Shown here piece by piece: positions 1-7,549 of a stretch of 64,000 bases of DNA; the stretch's first letter is position 1; each line of letters starts with the position of its first letter. The translations under genes and the position numbers were made by a program. The notes under the pieces are model-generated. The model had not been told where the DNA came from and did not search any database. It worked only from the letters and a program-made list of their open reading frames with translations. The DNA is from Hyphomonadaceae bacterium. GTDB taxonomy: Bacteria > Pseudomonadota > Alphaproteobacteria > Caulobacterales > Hyphomonadaceae. Location: positions 1-64,000 of the forward strand of contig JANQQC010000048.1 in assembly GCA_028285145.1 (NCBI GenBank), given 5' to 3'.

Positions 1-131
1 AAACCGGTTTCCTTTCGGAGCTGGACGAGATCACAGCCTCCGGCGTAACGCCCGCCGAACGCCTGCTCGAACGCTATCATGGCGAATGGGGCGGCCGCGT
101 TCAGCCTGTCTTCGAAGCGCTGGCCTACTAA
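1..131 (+). CDS. gshA: Glutamate-cysteine ligase, C-terminal end (partial)
   Basis: Only the last 42 codons lie in the window; the reading frame starts at base 3 and stops at TAA 129-131. The visible tail contains TPAERLLERYHGEWGG followed by PVFEALAY. From memory this matches the C-terminus of the plant/alphaproteobacterial type of glutamate-cysteine ligase (typically YHG-W-GSVDPVF...YAY), the first enzyme of glutathione synthesis, which joins glutamate and cysteine using ATP. The catalytic part lies upstream of the window, so the call rests on the tail alone. Confidence 0.75.
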   Translation, partial: TGFLSELDEITASGVTPAERLLERYHGEWGGRVQPVFEALAY

Positions 132-256
132 GCAATAGTCTTGCGCGCTTCGCGTGGATTTCAGCACATCCTACCTTGAGCCCCCGTCGGGCGCGTGATC
201 AAAGAGTCGCCAAAGCGGCTTCAGACCGCAGCTCAGCCATTCGGGGAAACATATCC

Positions 257-2068
257 ATGGGCATGATCCTGTTCGCCGTCATTGCGGCGTTCCCGCCAGT
301 TTTGTTCACAATGTATCAGATGCGGAAGCATCCGAGGGGGCTTTACGTCCTCTTCTTCGCGGAGATGTGGGAGCGTGTTTCCTATTACGGCATGCGGGCA
401 TTGCTGATTTTCTACCTGACTTGGCACTTCCTTTTCGAAAGCAGTTTCTCGCTCACGCTCTACGGAGCCTATGTGGCGCTTGTGTATCTCGGGCCTCTCT
501 TGGGTGGATGGCTCGCCGACCGCTACATCGGTTTTCGCAAAGCAGTGACCTTCGGAGCGATCCTTCTGGTGGCTGGCCATGCGCTGATGGGGCTGCACGG
601 TCCTGCTGCCAAAGAGACGCTGGTCGTCGACGGAACGGTCTATGAGCTTGAGCGCCCCGAATACAGCGAGGCTCGCGAAAGGTTTATCGTCTACAATGGA
701 CAGCAGTTTGCCGTAGACGCATTCATCCAACCAAGCGAAGGCTCCTCCGAGCGGAGCGTTTCCTTTGTTTCTGGCGGCGAGACGATCACGCTGGATGGCG
801 AACTCGTCCAGGAGCGCGATCCTTTCTACGCCTCGATCCTCTTTGCAGCGCTGGCGCTCATTGTAGCCGGTGTCGGGTTTCTTAAACCGAACATCTCCAC
901 CTGTGTCGGTGCGCTCTATGATCAGGGTGATCGGCGAAGGGATGCCGGCTTCACCCTTTACTATATGGGCATCAACCTCGGCTCCTTTCTCTCAGGAATC
1001 CTTTGTGCGTTGGCCGCCGCCGCCTTTGGCTGGTGGGCGGGCTTCGGGCTTGCCGCTGTCGGTATGCTTGCTGGCCTGATCGTGTTCGTGCTGGGTCAGG
1101 GCTGGCTTGAGGGCCGGGCCGATCCGCCAGCCGATGTCGACTTGAAGACGCCGGTTTTCGCCGGGCTCAATCGCGAATGGCTCGTCTATCTGGCAGGACT
1201 TGGTTTTGCCGTGGCCGCCTTCTTCCTGCTGCAGATTGCAAGCGTGATGACGATCACGATGCATATCGTTTTCGCTGTCGTGAGCTTGGGCATCATCATC
1301 TACATGTTCACGCAGCTTGATTCCGATACCCGCAGTTCGATGATTGGCTTGCTGATCCTGACCGTGTCTTCAGTTCTGTTCTGGACGCTGTTCGATCAGG
1401 GGCCGACCTCGCTGAATCTGTTCGCTGCTGCGCATGTGGACAATCAGGTCATGGGGTCGCCATTCCCGGCTCCGGTGCTTCAGTCGGCTAACCCGCTCTA
1501 TATCATGTACTTTGCGCCGCTGGTCGCCGTGCTTTGGACCTGGCTTGGCAACCAGAACAAGGAGCCGAACAGCTTTGTGAAGTTCGGTCTGGCCATGGTT
1601 CAGATCGGTGCGGGCTTCTGGGTTCTCAATCTCGGCATTCAGACGGCTGTTCCGGACGCTAGCGGCGCGCTGCGCATCTCCGTGCTCTTCATCATGTTGA
1701 TGTACCTGCTGCATACCACCGGGGAGATCTTCCTGTCTCCTGTCGGCCTGTCAGCGGTCACCAAAATGTCAGCTAAGCAGATTGTCGGCTTCATGATGGG
1801 GTACTGGTTCCTGGCAGCATCTTACGCAAACATCATTGCGGCGCAGGTCGCGCAGGCCACGCAGGTGCCGGAAGGTGCTCCGCCTGAGGAAAGCCTCGCG
1901 GCTTACAATGTGGTCTACTTCCAACTGGGGGCGGCGGCCGTCGGGCTTGGTGTTCTGCTGCTGGTCCTCAGTCCATGGTTGAAGCGTCTCACTCGCAAAG
2001 CCGACGGGCACTCAGATCACATGGCTGTTGAGGCATCAGGGCCGGTGATTGAAGGTCAGTCGACCTGA
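257..2068 (+). CDS. POT/PTR2-family proton-dependent oligopeptide transporter
   Basis: Predicted 603-residue inner-membrane protein that imports di- and tripeptides with protons. The family ExxERxxYYG motif is at residues 36-45 (EMWERVSYYG). It is followed by the PTR2 signature GGWLADRYIG and later FTLYYMGINLGS, the second PTR2 signature. The transmembrane helices are obvious. A hydrophilic insertion of about 80 residues sits between the fourth and fifth hydrophobic segments, longer than in compact POT proteins. The ATG at 257 is preferred over the upstream in-frame start at 86 because the family N-terminus begins just before the ExxER motif and GGGGAA lies just ahead of it. Its last 13 bases overlap the convergent rhodanese-like gene. 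The substrate is not readable from sequence. Confidence 0.93.
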   Translation: MGMILFAVIAAFPPVLFTMYQMRKHPRGLYVLFFAEMWERVSYYGMRALLIFYLTWHFLFESSFSLTLYGAYVALVYLGPLLGGWLADRYIGFRKAVTFGAILLVAGHALMGLHGPAAKETLVVDGTVYELERPEYSEARERFIVYNGQQFAVDAFIQPSEGSSERSVSFVSGGETITLDGELVQERDPFYASILFAALALIVAGVGFLKPNISTCVGALYDQGDRRRDAGFTLYYMGINLGSFLSGILCALAAAAFGWWAGFGLAAVGMLAGLIVFVLGQGWLEGRADPPADVDLKTPVFAGLNREWLVYLAGLGFAVAAFFLLQIASVMTITMHIVFAVVSLGIIIYMFTQLDSDTRSSMIGLLILTVSSVLFWTLFDQGPTSLNLFAAAHVDNQVMGSPFPAPVLQSANPLYIMYFAPLVAVLWTWLGNQNKEPNSFVKFGLAMVQIGAGFWVLNLGIQTAVPDASGALRISVLFIMLMYLLHTTGEIFLSPVGLSAVTKMSAKQIVGFMMGYWFLAASYANIIAAQVAQATQVPEGAPPEESLAAYNVVYFQLGAAAVGLGVLLLVLSPWLKRLTRKADGHSDHMAVEASGPVIEGQST

Positions 2069-2481
2069 TAGGTGGTGACGGGCAGGTTCCGCGCCATCCA
2101 GCCGGGGCCTGCGCTTGGATGTCCGGCAACCCCCTCGGCGACATTCGAGATGTTTGTGAAACCGCTTTCGGCGAGATCCTGGGCCGCTTGCAGGGAGCGT
2201 TGGCCGGTCCGACCGATCAGAGCGACGGGCGCATCGAAATCACCGGCGACGGCACCTAGAACCTGATCGACAAAGTCCGGCTGTTGCATGTCAGCGCGGC
2301 GGGCACCTTCTGGCAGACCTGTCATCGCCCATTCCGATGCCGTGCGAACATCGATCAGAACGACTTGTCCCTTTTGCGCTGCGACATGAGCATCCGGAGC
2401 CGAGAGCGTTGTGATCTCAGCATGCGCGGTGCTCGCCAGACCAACGAACACACAAAGAGGAGCAAGTAGACGCTTAAGCAT
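2056..2481 (-). CDS. Exported rhodanese-like protein lacking the catalytic cysteine
   Basis: 141 residues with an N-terminal signal peptide (MLKRLLAPLCVFVGLASTAHA), so probably periplasmic. One rhodanese domain follows: VVLIDVRTASEW is the conserved D-R motif, and the active-site loop reads LIGRTGQRS. In active rhodaneses that loop is C-R-(T/S)-G-x-R. Here residue 90 is glycine (GGT, one base from TGT Cys), so classical thiosulfate sulfurtransferase chemistry is not expected. The start at 2481 is chosen because the signal peptide begins there; an in-frame extension to 2568 has no RBS and no signal character. It overlaps the transporter gene tail-to-tail. It could be a binding or regulatory rhodanese fold. 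Confidence 0.85.
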   Translation of the reverse strand: MLKRLLAPLCVFVGLASTAHAEITTLSAPDAHVAAQKGQVVLIDVRTASEWAMTGLPEGARRADMQQPDFVDQVLGAVAGDFDAPVALIGRTGQRSLQAAQDLAESGFTNISNVAEGVAGHPSAGPGWMARNLPVTTYQVD

Positions 2482-2724
2482 GAGCCACGTTTTAGCCCCA
2501 TTTACGCGAGTTGCGAGACGGAAATTCACCAAATCGGGCTCAAACCTGAACAGATGTGCCAGCGGCATTAACCAAGAGGCTCTTTTTAGCGGGTCTCGTT
2601 AACCATACGGCAAAAGCTTCCCGGCACTCTTCACATGTCGCCAACGAGGCGAAGTGATGGGCTCTGAACCTGAAAAGGCCGCCAAAAGGCCAGGGTGAGG
2701 AGCGGGTGAAAAAGGAAGACGATT
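2482..2724. promoter_or_regulatory. Divergent intergenic region with two TTAACC half-sites
   Basis: This 243-bp gap lies between the rhodanese-like gene (leftward) and the Sel1 gene (rightward), so it should hold both promoters. TTAACC at 2568-2573 and TTAACCAT at 2599-2606 resemble half-sites of the alphaproteobacterial cell-cycle regulator CtrA (full motif TTAA-N7-TTAA), but their spacing does not make a full site. No hairpin or small gene was seen. Confidence 0.25.
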
Positions 2725-2997
2725 ATGGCATACTCAGATGCTCCAGCGACGCTCCCATGCGAAGGCCTGACGGTCGACGCGCCGGCAGCCGATCTTTATC
2801 AGGCGGGGCTCGCTTACTCGACCGGCCTCGGTGTTGAGGTTGATCTCGTCGCGGCTCACAAATGGTTCAATCTTGCAGCCCTGCGCGGCAGCGAAGACGC
2901 GAAGCAGAGCCGGCAGGACATGGCTGACCAGATGACCTCTGAAGACCTGAAGCAGGCGCTCAAAGCGGCCCGGGAGTGGCTTCGCCTGATGAACTAG
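2725..2997 (+). CDS. Sel1-repeat small protein
   Basis: 90 residues. The core LYQAGLAYSTGLGVEVDL then AAHKWFNLAALRG is one Sel1-like repeat (pattern YxLGxxYxxGxGVxxDxxxAxxWFxxAA), a helical fold for protein-protein contacts. The C-terminal half is a charged helix (EDLKQALKAAREWL). There is no signal peptide, so it is likely cytosolic. AGGAAG lies 8 bases ahead of the ATG. Small stand-alone Sel1 proteins of this size are common in alphaproteobacteria and mostly uncharacterised. No partner is evident. Confidence 0.8.
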   Translation: MAYSDAPATLPCEGLTVDAPAADLYQAGLAYSTGLGVEVDLVAAHKWFNLAALRGSEDAKQSRQDMADQMTSEDLKQALKAAREWLRLMN

Positions 2998-3037
2998 ACG
3001 CCTTGCGCGACGGCTTGAAAGCGGCCCTAACGGGGCA

Positions 3038-3613
3038 ATGAGCGAGCCTTCGCAAAGCGTCTATCAATTCAACCGCTGGCAATTGCTGGCGTTGGCCCTT
3101 GGCGTGCTGATTGTCACATTGGGCGCGACCTCTGAAGGCACAGGCGAGCGATTGGTATTTACTGCGCTGTTTGGTGGCTTGTTGCTGCTGCTCAGTGTCA
3201 TAGATGCGCGCCACTTCATTCTGCCGGATGTGCTGAACGCTATTCTCGCAGTAATAGGCCTTGTCATGGTCTGGCGGCTGGTTCCCGGGGATTGGATGGC
3301 TCACCTGATCGGTGGTGTTGGCGGATTCAGCGCACTCTATCTCGTAGAAATCATATTCAAGCGCCTTCGCGGCATCGATGGTCTTGGCCGCGGCGATGCT
3401 AAGATGCTCGGCGCAATCGGCATCTGGACCGGCTGGATGGGCTTGCCCAGCGTTCTTCTGATCGCGTCATGGTTCGGGCTGGCTTTTGGCGGCGCGCTTA
3501 TGCTGCTGCGCCGCCTGCCTGATGGCGACCGTATTCCAATACCGTTTGGCCCCTTTCTCGCGATAGGTGCATGGATCGTCTGGTTTATGGGGCCGCTGCG
3601 TCTGCCCTTCTAA
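3038..3613 (+). CDS. Prepilin-type A24 aspartic peptidase (short form)
   Basis: 191 residues with about six hydrophobic segments. It has both catalytic aspartates of the A24 family: the first in VIDARHFILPD, the second in the GxGD motif (GLGRGDAKMLG). The tail IPFGPFLAIGAW is also typical of prepilin peptidases, which cleave leader peptides of type IV pilins and pseudopilins at the inner membrane. The N-terminal methyltransferase domain of PilD/GspO is absent, as in CpaA/TadV-type enzymes. No pilus genes lie nearby, so its substrate is not indicated by context. Its stop overlaps the stop of the next gene by 3 bases, tail to tail. Confidence 0.88.
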   Translation: MSEPSQSVYQFNRWQLLALALGVLIVTLGATSEGTGERLVFTALFGGLLLLLSVIDARHFILPDVLNAILAVIGLVMVWRLVPGDWMAHLIGGVGGFSALYLVEIIFKRLRGIDGLGRGDAKMLGAIGIWTGWMGLPSVLLIASWFGLAFGGALMLLRRLPDGDRIPIPFGPFLAIGAWIVWFMGPLRLPF

Positions 3614-4320
3614 AAGAGTTCGCCCAGGAAATCCTTGAGCGTTGCGAAACTGCGCCGGTCAGCGTTGGCATCGTAAACGGTTCCCATATCAGGGTCGTTC
3701 GCTTCGGGGTTCGTGAAGGCGTGCATGGTCCCGCCATATCCGTGGAGCTGCCAGTCCGCGCCGGCCGCTGTCATCTCTTTGGAGAAGGCAAGAACGTCGT
3801 CTGGCGTTGCCATCGGATCGTCCCAGCCATGCAGGGCGAGTACTTTCGTCTTGATCTCCGGTGATGGGATATTGTCAGCAGCGTTGAACAGACCATGGAA
3901 AGACGCGACGCCGGCGACTTTCATGCCCGCGCGCGCCATGTCGAGCACGCACAACCCACCGAAACAGAATCCAATCGCCGCCATTTTCGATGCGTCGGCT
4001 CCGTTTTGCCTAGATGCGGCCTCGAGCGAGCCCTTCAGGCGTGCCTGCAACTCTGCGCGATTACCAACCAGCGGGTTCATCAGCGCCTGATTTTCTTCGA
4101 CGGTCGTGCCGCGTTTTCCCTTGCCGTAAACGTCAATCGCAAAGCCGGCATAGCCTTGCTGGGCTAACCATTCGGCCTTGCTGCGCTCGAAGTCTCCCTG
4201 ACCAGCCCACGCATGCGCGACCAGTACGACGGGCACGGGGCCCCCCTCGGGTTTGGCGAGATAGCCCTCATAGGTTTGTCCGCCAACTTCGTAGTCGACA
4301 ACGCTCGTCTGAATACTCAT
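3610..4320 (-). CDS. Dienelactone hydrolase family protein
   Basis: 236-residue alpha/beta hydrolase. The nucleophile elbow is GFCFGG with Cys119, as in dienelactone hydrolases (Cys instead of Ser). Asp167 in HGWDDP and His200 in GYGGTMHAF complete the triad. Such enzymes hydrolyse dienelactones in aromatic degradation, but this broad family also includes general carboxyl esterases, and no aromatic-degradation genes are near. The start at 4320 (MSIQTSVVDY) is chosen because the open frame upstream runs into the phasin promoter and gene with no homologous character. There is no signal peptide, so it is cytosolic. Confidence 0.9.
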   Translation of the reverse strand: MSIQTSVVDYEVGGQTYEGYLAKPEGGPVPVVLVAHAWAGQGDFERSKAEWLAQQGYAGFAIDVYGKGKRGTTVEENQALMNPLVGNRAELQARLKGSLEAASRQNGADASKMAAIGFCFGGLCVLDMARAGMKVAGVASFHGLFNAADNIPSPEIKTKVLALHGWDDPMATPDDVLAFSKEMTAAGADWQLHGYGGTMHAFTNPEANDPDMGTVYDANADRRSFATLKDFLGELF

Positions 4321-4455
4321 TTTTAGGTCCCTGTCTGGCTGAAATACCAATAGAGACAGGCATAATGCGATTAGTATGCGCTTTCTAGACTTGGCCGATA
4401 TTCTCCGAAGCATGGAAGGAAGCGCGTGACGCGTTTCCCAGATAGGAGAAACACA

Positions 4456-5130
4456 ATGGCTAATGAGAAAGCCCGCAAAGCCACCCAGGAACTTGCTGCC
4501 CAATTTGAGCAGGGCCGCGACATCGCTCACAAAATCTGGCTCGCCGGCATCGGCGCATATGGACGCGCCTTCGACGAAGCAAAAGACGGTGTTGAAAACC
4601 TCACCGAAAACACTTCGGAAGTGTTTGAGGATCTCGTTAAACGCGGTTCGGCGATCGAAGCCGACATGAAATCCCGCATTGCCAGTAATGAGAGCCTGTC
4701 GACAGCTTCTGAGCGCGTGAGCAAAGCGGTCGAAACCGCAACGCACTTTCAGGAAAAGCAGATGGAACGCTTCGAAGCGCGCATGGAGCGCATGCGTGAC
4801 CTGCTCGGCCTGAACACCGGCACTGACAAGGCGTCAAAACTGCATGCCAAGATGGACAAGCTCGAAGATGAGATTGCTGAACTGCGGTCGAACGACTCCA
4901 GCCCTGCTGGAAACAAGGCGCTTAAAGACCGTCTCGCTCGCCTGACGTCTGAAATCGACGCCATTGCAAGCGCAAACGAGCCGAAGCCGGCTAAGGCGCG
5001 CGCGAAAACGGCGAAGAAAACGACAGCTAAGAAGACCGTTGCTAAGAAAGCTCCGGCCAGAAAAACTGCTGCCAAGAAAACCACGACGCGCAAAACGACC
5101 GCCCGCAAGGCGACGACTCGCAAGTCGTAA
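4456..5130 (+). CDS. phaF: Phasin, PHA granule-associated protein with lysine/alanine-rich tail (PhaF/PhaI type)
   Basis: 224 residues. Residues about 10-120 form the amphipathic phasin domain (IWLAGIGAYGRAFDEAKDG, the recognisable PHA-granule motif). A short coiled-coil segment (SKLHAKMDKLEDEIAELRS) follows, then a histone-H1-like tail of repeated KKT/AKK/RKT units from about residue 180. In Pseudomonas PhaF the same architecture coats polyhydroxyalkanoate granules and binds DNA non-specifically, helping share granules at division. AGGAGA precedes the ATG at 4456. PHA synthase is in the same window at about 20 kb but is not linked. A strong terminator follows. Confidence 0.88.
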   Translation: MANEKARKATQELAAQFEQGRDIAHKIWLAGIGAYGRAFDEAKDGVENLTENTSEVFEDLVKRGSAIEADMKSRIASNESLSTASERVSKAVETATHFQEKQMERFEARMERMRDLLGLNTGTDKASKLHAKMDKLEDEIAELRSNDSSPAGNKALKDRLARLTSEIDAIASANEPKPAKARAKTAKKTTAKKTVAKKAPARKTAAKKTTTRKTTARKATTRKS

Positions 5131-5154
5131 GCCGAAAACACGGCATATAGGAAG

Positions 5155-5182
5155 CGGGAGCCCCATCTGGGGCTCCCGTTTT
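5155..5182 (+). terminator. Rho-independent terminator of the phasin gene
   Basis: A perfect 10-bp stem (5155-5164 with 5169-5178, CGGGAGCCCC pairing GGGGCTCCCG) with a 4-nt ATCT loop, followed directly by TTTT. It lies 24 bases after the phasin stop. Confidence 0.9.
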
Positions 5183-5238
5183 CGCGTTCTGGGAGAGCGT
5201 TGACGCCCTCTTGAGACTTTTGGGCTAAATCGCGCGCC

Positions 5239-6684
5239 ATGCAGTTACGGCCAATCCTCCTTGCCGTCGGCCTGATGACAGCGCTTCTGGGCGCAGCCAT
5301 GGTGCCGTGCGCACTGCTCGACATCGCTGATGGCCGTCGCGAGTGGCCCGCATTCGGTATGTCGGCCTTCGGCTCCATCCTTATTGGCGGCTGCATTGCG
5401 ATCCTTGCTGGCGGCGACACACCGCGAACCGGGCCGAGGGAAGCTTTCCTGCTGACGGTGCTGATCTGGGTGGCGCTGCCCGCGATCGCGGCGATCCCGT
5501 TTCTGGCGTCTGGCATGTCATTCACGGACGCCTCTTTCGAGAGCATCTCCGGCCTTACCACGACGGGCGCGACAGTGCTCACCGGTCTCGACGACCTGCC
5601 ACGGGGCCTGCTTCTCTGGCGGGCCATCCTGCAATGGATTGGTGGGATTGGCATTATTGTTACCGCCATTGCCATCCTGCCGACCCTGCGAGTCGGCGGT
5701 ATGCAACTGTTCCAGATCGAGAGTACAGACGTGTCCGGAAAGTTCTTACCGCGCGTTACTGAGATCGCCACGCAGACAGGTCTCGTTTATTTGGTGCTCT
5801 CGGCACTATGCGCCATTCTGTACTTCGCAAACGGCATGACACCGTTTGATGCCGTCGCTCATGCGATGACCACGATGGCGGCGGGCGGTTTCTCGACGCA
5901 TGACGCCTCATTCGCCTATTTCGGCAACGGGGCCGTCAGTGTCGCGATCCTGTTCATGATTCTTGCGGGTCTGCCATTCGCATCTTTCGTTATGCTCGCG
6001 CGAGGCCGGCCGATGGCCTTGCTGCGTGACCCTCAACCTCGTCTGTTTCTGGGTATCATCGCTGTCGCATCAACAGCGCTACTGATCTACGGAGCCAACG
6101 GCGGTGCCGCCGAGTTTGATTCTGGCGAAGAGGCGTTCCGGACGACAGTGTTTAATGTTGTCTCTATTATCACCGGGACGGGCTATGCGAATGCCAACTA
6201 CACCGAATGGGGCCCGGCCGCGGTGATCATCTTTCTCGGTTTGATGTTCCTTGGTGGCTGCGCGGGATCTGCTGCCTGCGGCATCAAGATGTTCCGCATC
6301 GAAATCGCCGCGAAAACGATCGTCGCCTACAGCCAGCGGATGACCCAGCGCCATCGCCGTGCGCCGGTGCGGTATGCGGGGCGGGTCGTCAATGAGGACA
6401 CGCTGCAATCGGTTATGGTTTTCATGTTCCTCTATCTGGCGACCTTTGTAATCGCCGCCGCTCTTTTGGGCCTATTCGGGGAAGACGCTATCACCGCCAT
6501 TTCTGGAGCGGCGACATCCGTCTCCAATGTTGGTCCGGGGCTCGGCCCTGTCATTGGTCCGTCGGGCACGTTCCAGACGCTGGCACCGGAATCGAAATGG
6601 GTGTGTGCAATCGCCATGCTGTTGGGGCGGCTTGAATTCGTGGCTGTGTTCGTTGTTCTAACGAAGCGGTTCTGGCGGGATTAG
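5239..6684 (+). CDS. trkH: TrkH/KtrB-family potassium uptake channel subunit
   Basis: 481-residue polytopic membrane protein that forms the K+-conducting subunit of Trk-type uptake. The four pore-loop repeats are visible: TTTGATV near residue 110, MTTMAAGGFST near 215, ITGTGYAN near 315 and ATSVSNVGPG near 425. Each carries the glycine (G) that lines the selectivity filter. LQWIGGIGIIV after the first pore loop is also typical. The regulatory NAD-binding partner TrkA is not in the window. It stands alone after the phasin terminator. Confidence 0.93.
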   Translation: MQLRPILLAVGLMTALLGAAMVPCALLDIADGRREWPAFGMSAFGSILIGGCIAILAGGDTPRTGPREAFLLTVLIWVALPAIAAIPFLASGMSFTDASFESISGLTTTGATVLTGLDDLPRGLLLWRAILQWIGGIGIIVTAIAILPTLRVGGMQLFQIESTDVSGKFLPRVTEIATQTGLVYLVLSALCAILYFANGMTPFDAVAHAMTTMAAGGFSTHDASFAYFGNGAVSVAILFMILAGLPFASFVMLARGRPMALLRDPQPRLFLGIIAVASTALLIYGANGGAAEFDSGEEAFRTTVFNVVSIITGTGYANANYTEWGPAAVIIFLGLMFLGGCAGSAACGIKMFRIEIAAKTIVAYSQRMTQRHRRAPVRYAGRVVNEDTLQSVMVFMFLYLATFVIAAALLGLFGEDAITAISGAATSVSNVGPGLGPVIGPSGTFQTLAPESKWVCAIAMLLGRLEFVAVFVVLTKRFWRD

Positions 6685-6751
6685 GCGAAGCGTGTGGGTA
6701 GACACTGCGCTTAAGTCCATTGAACAATTGTCCCCGAAACGGAGAGACGAT

Positions 6752-7549
6752 ATGAGCGATACGCCAATCTACCCGAAACGCGGATTTGCGATGATCGCCG
6801 TCGCTTGTCTCCTCGGGTCAGTATGCGGCTGCGAAAGTGTCGCTCAAGATACCACTCCGCCGGCAGCGGAAATTGTTGAGGCTGCGCCCGAAGAGCCAGC
6901 TGTTGCTGAGCCTGTCCTGACGCGAGAAAGCCCTTTCGCTTCCGAAGTCTACACTTTCCTGATGCGCGACGAGATACTAACGCCGCAACCTTGCGTGACG
7001 CTTTTCACGGGCAGTTCCAGCATCCGCTTCTGGTTCACGCTGGAAGACGACTTCCCAGATCTCGATGTTGTTAATCGCGGCTTCGGTGGATCCGAGATGG
7101 AGCATGTCGTCGACTATTTCGATTTTCTCGTGACGCCGCACCAGCCAAAGGAAATCGTTCTCTATGCGGGTGAGAATGACATCAACGCCGGCGAGGCCCC
7201 GGAAGAAGTGTTTGCCGATGTGACGCGCTTCATGGAGATCAAAGACACGCGTCTTGGAAAGACGCCAGTTTACTATATCGCCGTAAAGCCATCGAAGGCG
7301 CGCTGGGACCAGTATGCGGAGCAGACTGCTGCGAATGCACTGATACAGGACCTTGCGGCCAGCCGGTCAGACCTCACCTATGTCGACGTTGTCCCGACAA
7401 TGCTGGAGGACGGCGTGCCGAAGGACATTTTCGTTCGCGACGATCTGCACATGAACGCTGAGGGATATCGGCTCTGGACGTTGCTTCTGAGGCCCATTCT
7501 ATCGGATGAGGCGCGGCCAATTTCAGCTGCCTGCTCGACAAAAGACTAG
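6752..7549 (+). CDS. SGNH/GDSL-type hydrolase, predicted lipoprotein
   Basis: 265 residues. The hydrophobic N-terminus ends in SVCGC with a probable lipidated Cys27, followed by a Pro/Glu-rich linker to about residue 60. The catalytic domain has block I as TGSSSIRFW (GSS in place of GDS, residues 87-89), block II NRGFGGSE, block III GEND (140-143) and block V DDLHMN, giving the Ser-Gly-Asn-His set. It is probably an envelope esterase or acyl hydrolase. The start at 6752 is chosen for the GGAGAG just upstream and because the lipoprotein signal begins there. It ends tail-to-tail with metG, with 4 bases shared. The substrate is unknown. Confidence 0.82.
   Translation: MSDTPIYPKRGFAMIAVACLLGSVCGCESVAQDTTPPAAEIVEAAPEEPAVAEPVLTRESPFASEVYTFLMRDEILTPQPCVTLFTGSSSIRFWFTLEDDFPDLDVVNRGFGGSEMEHVVDYFDFLVTPHQPKEIVLYAGENDINAGEAPEEVFADVTRFMEIKDTRLGKTPVYYIAVKPSKARWDQYAEQTAANALIQDLAASRSDLTYVDVVPTMLEDGVPKDIFVRDDLHMNAEGYRLWTLLLRPILSDEARPISAACSTKD

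Noticed and set aside
4749-5771. Long open frame antisense to the phasin and trkH genes
   Set aside because: It lies opposite two clear genes and reads as low-complexity Arg/Ala/Val; a shadow frame.
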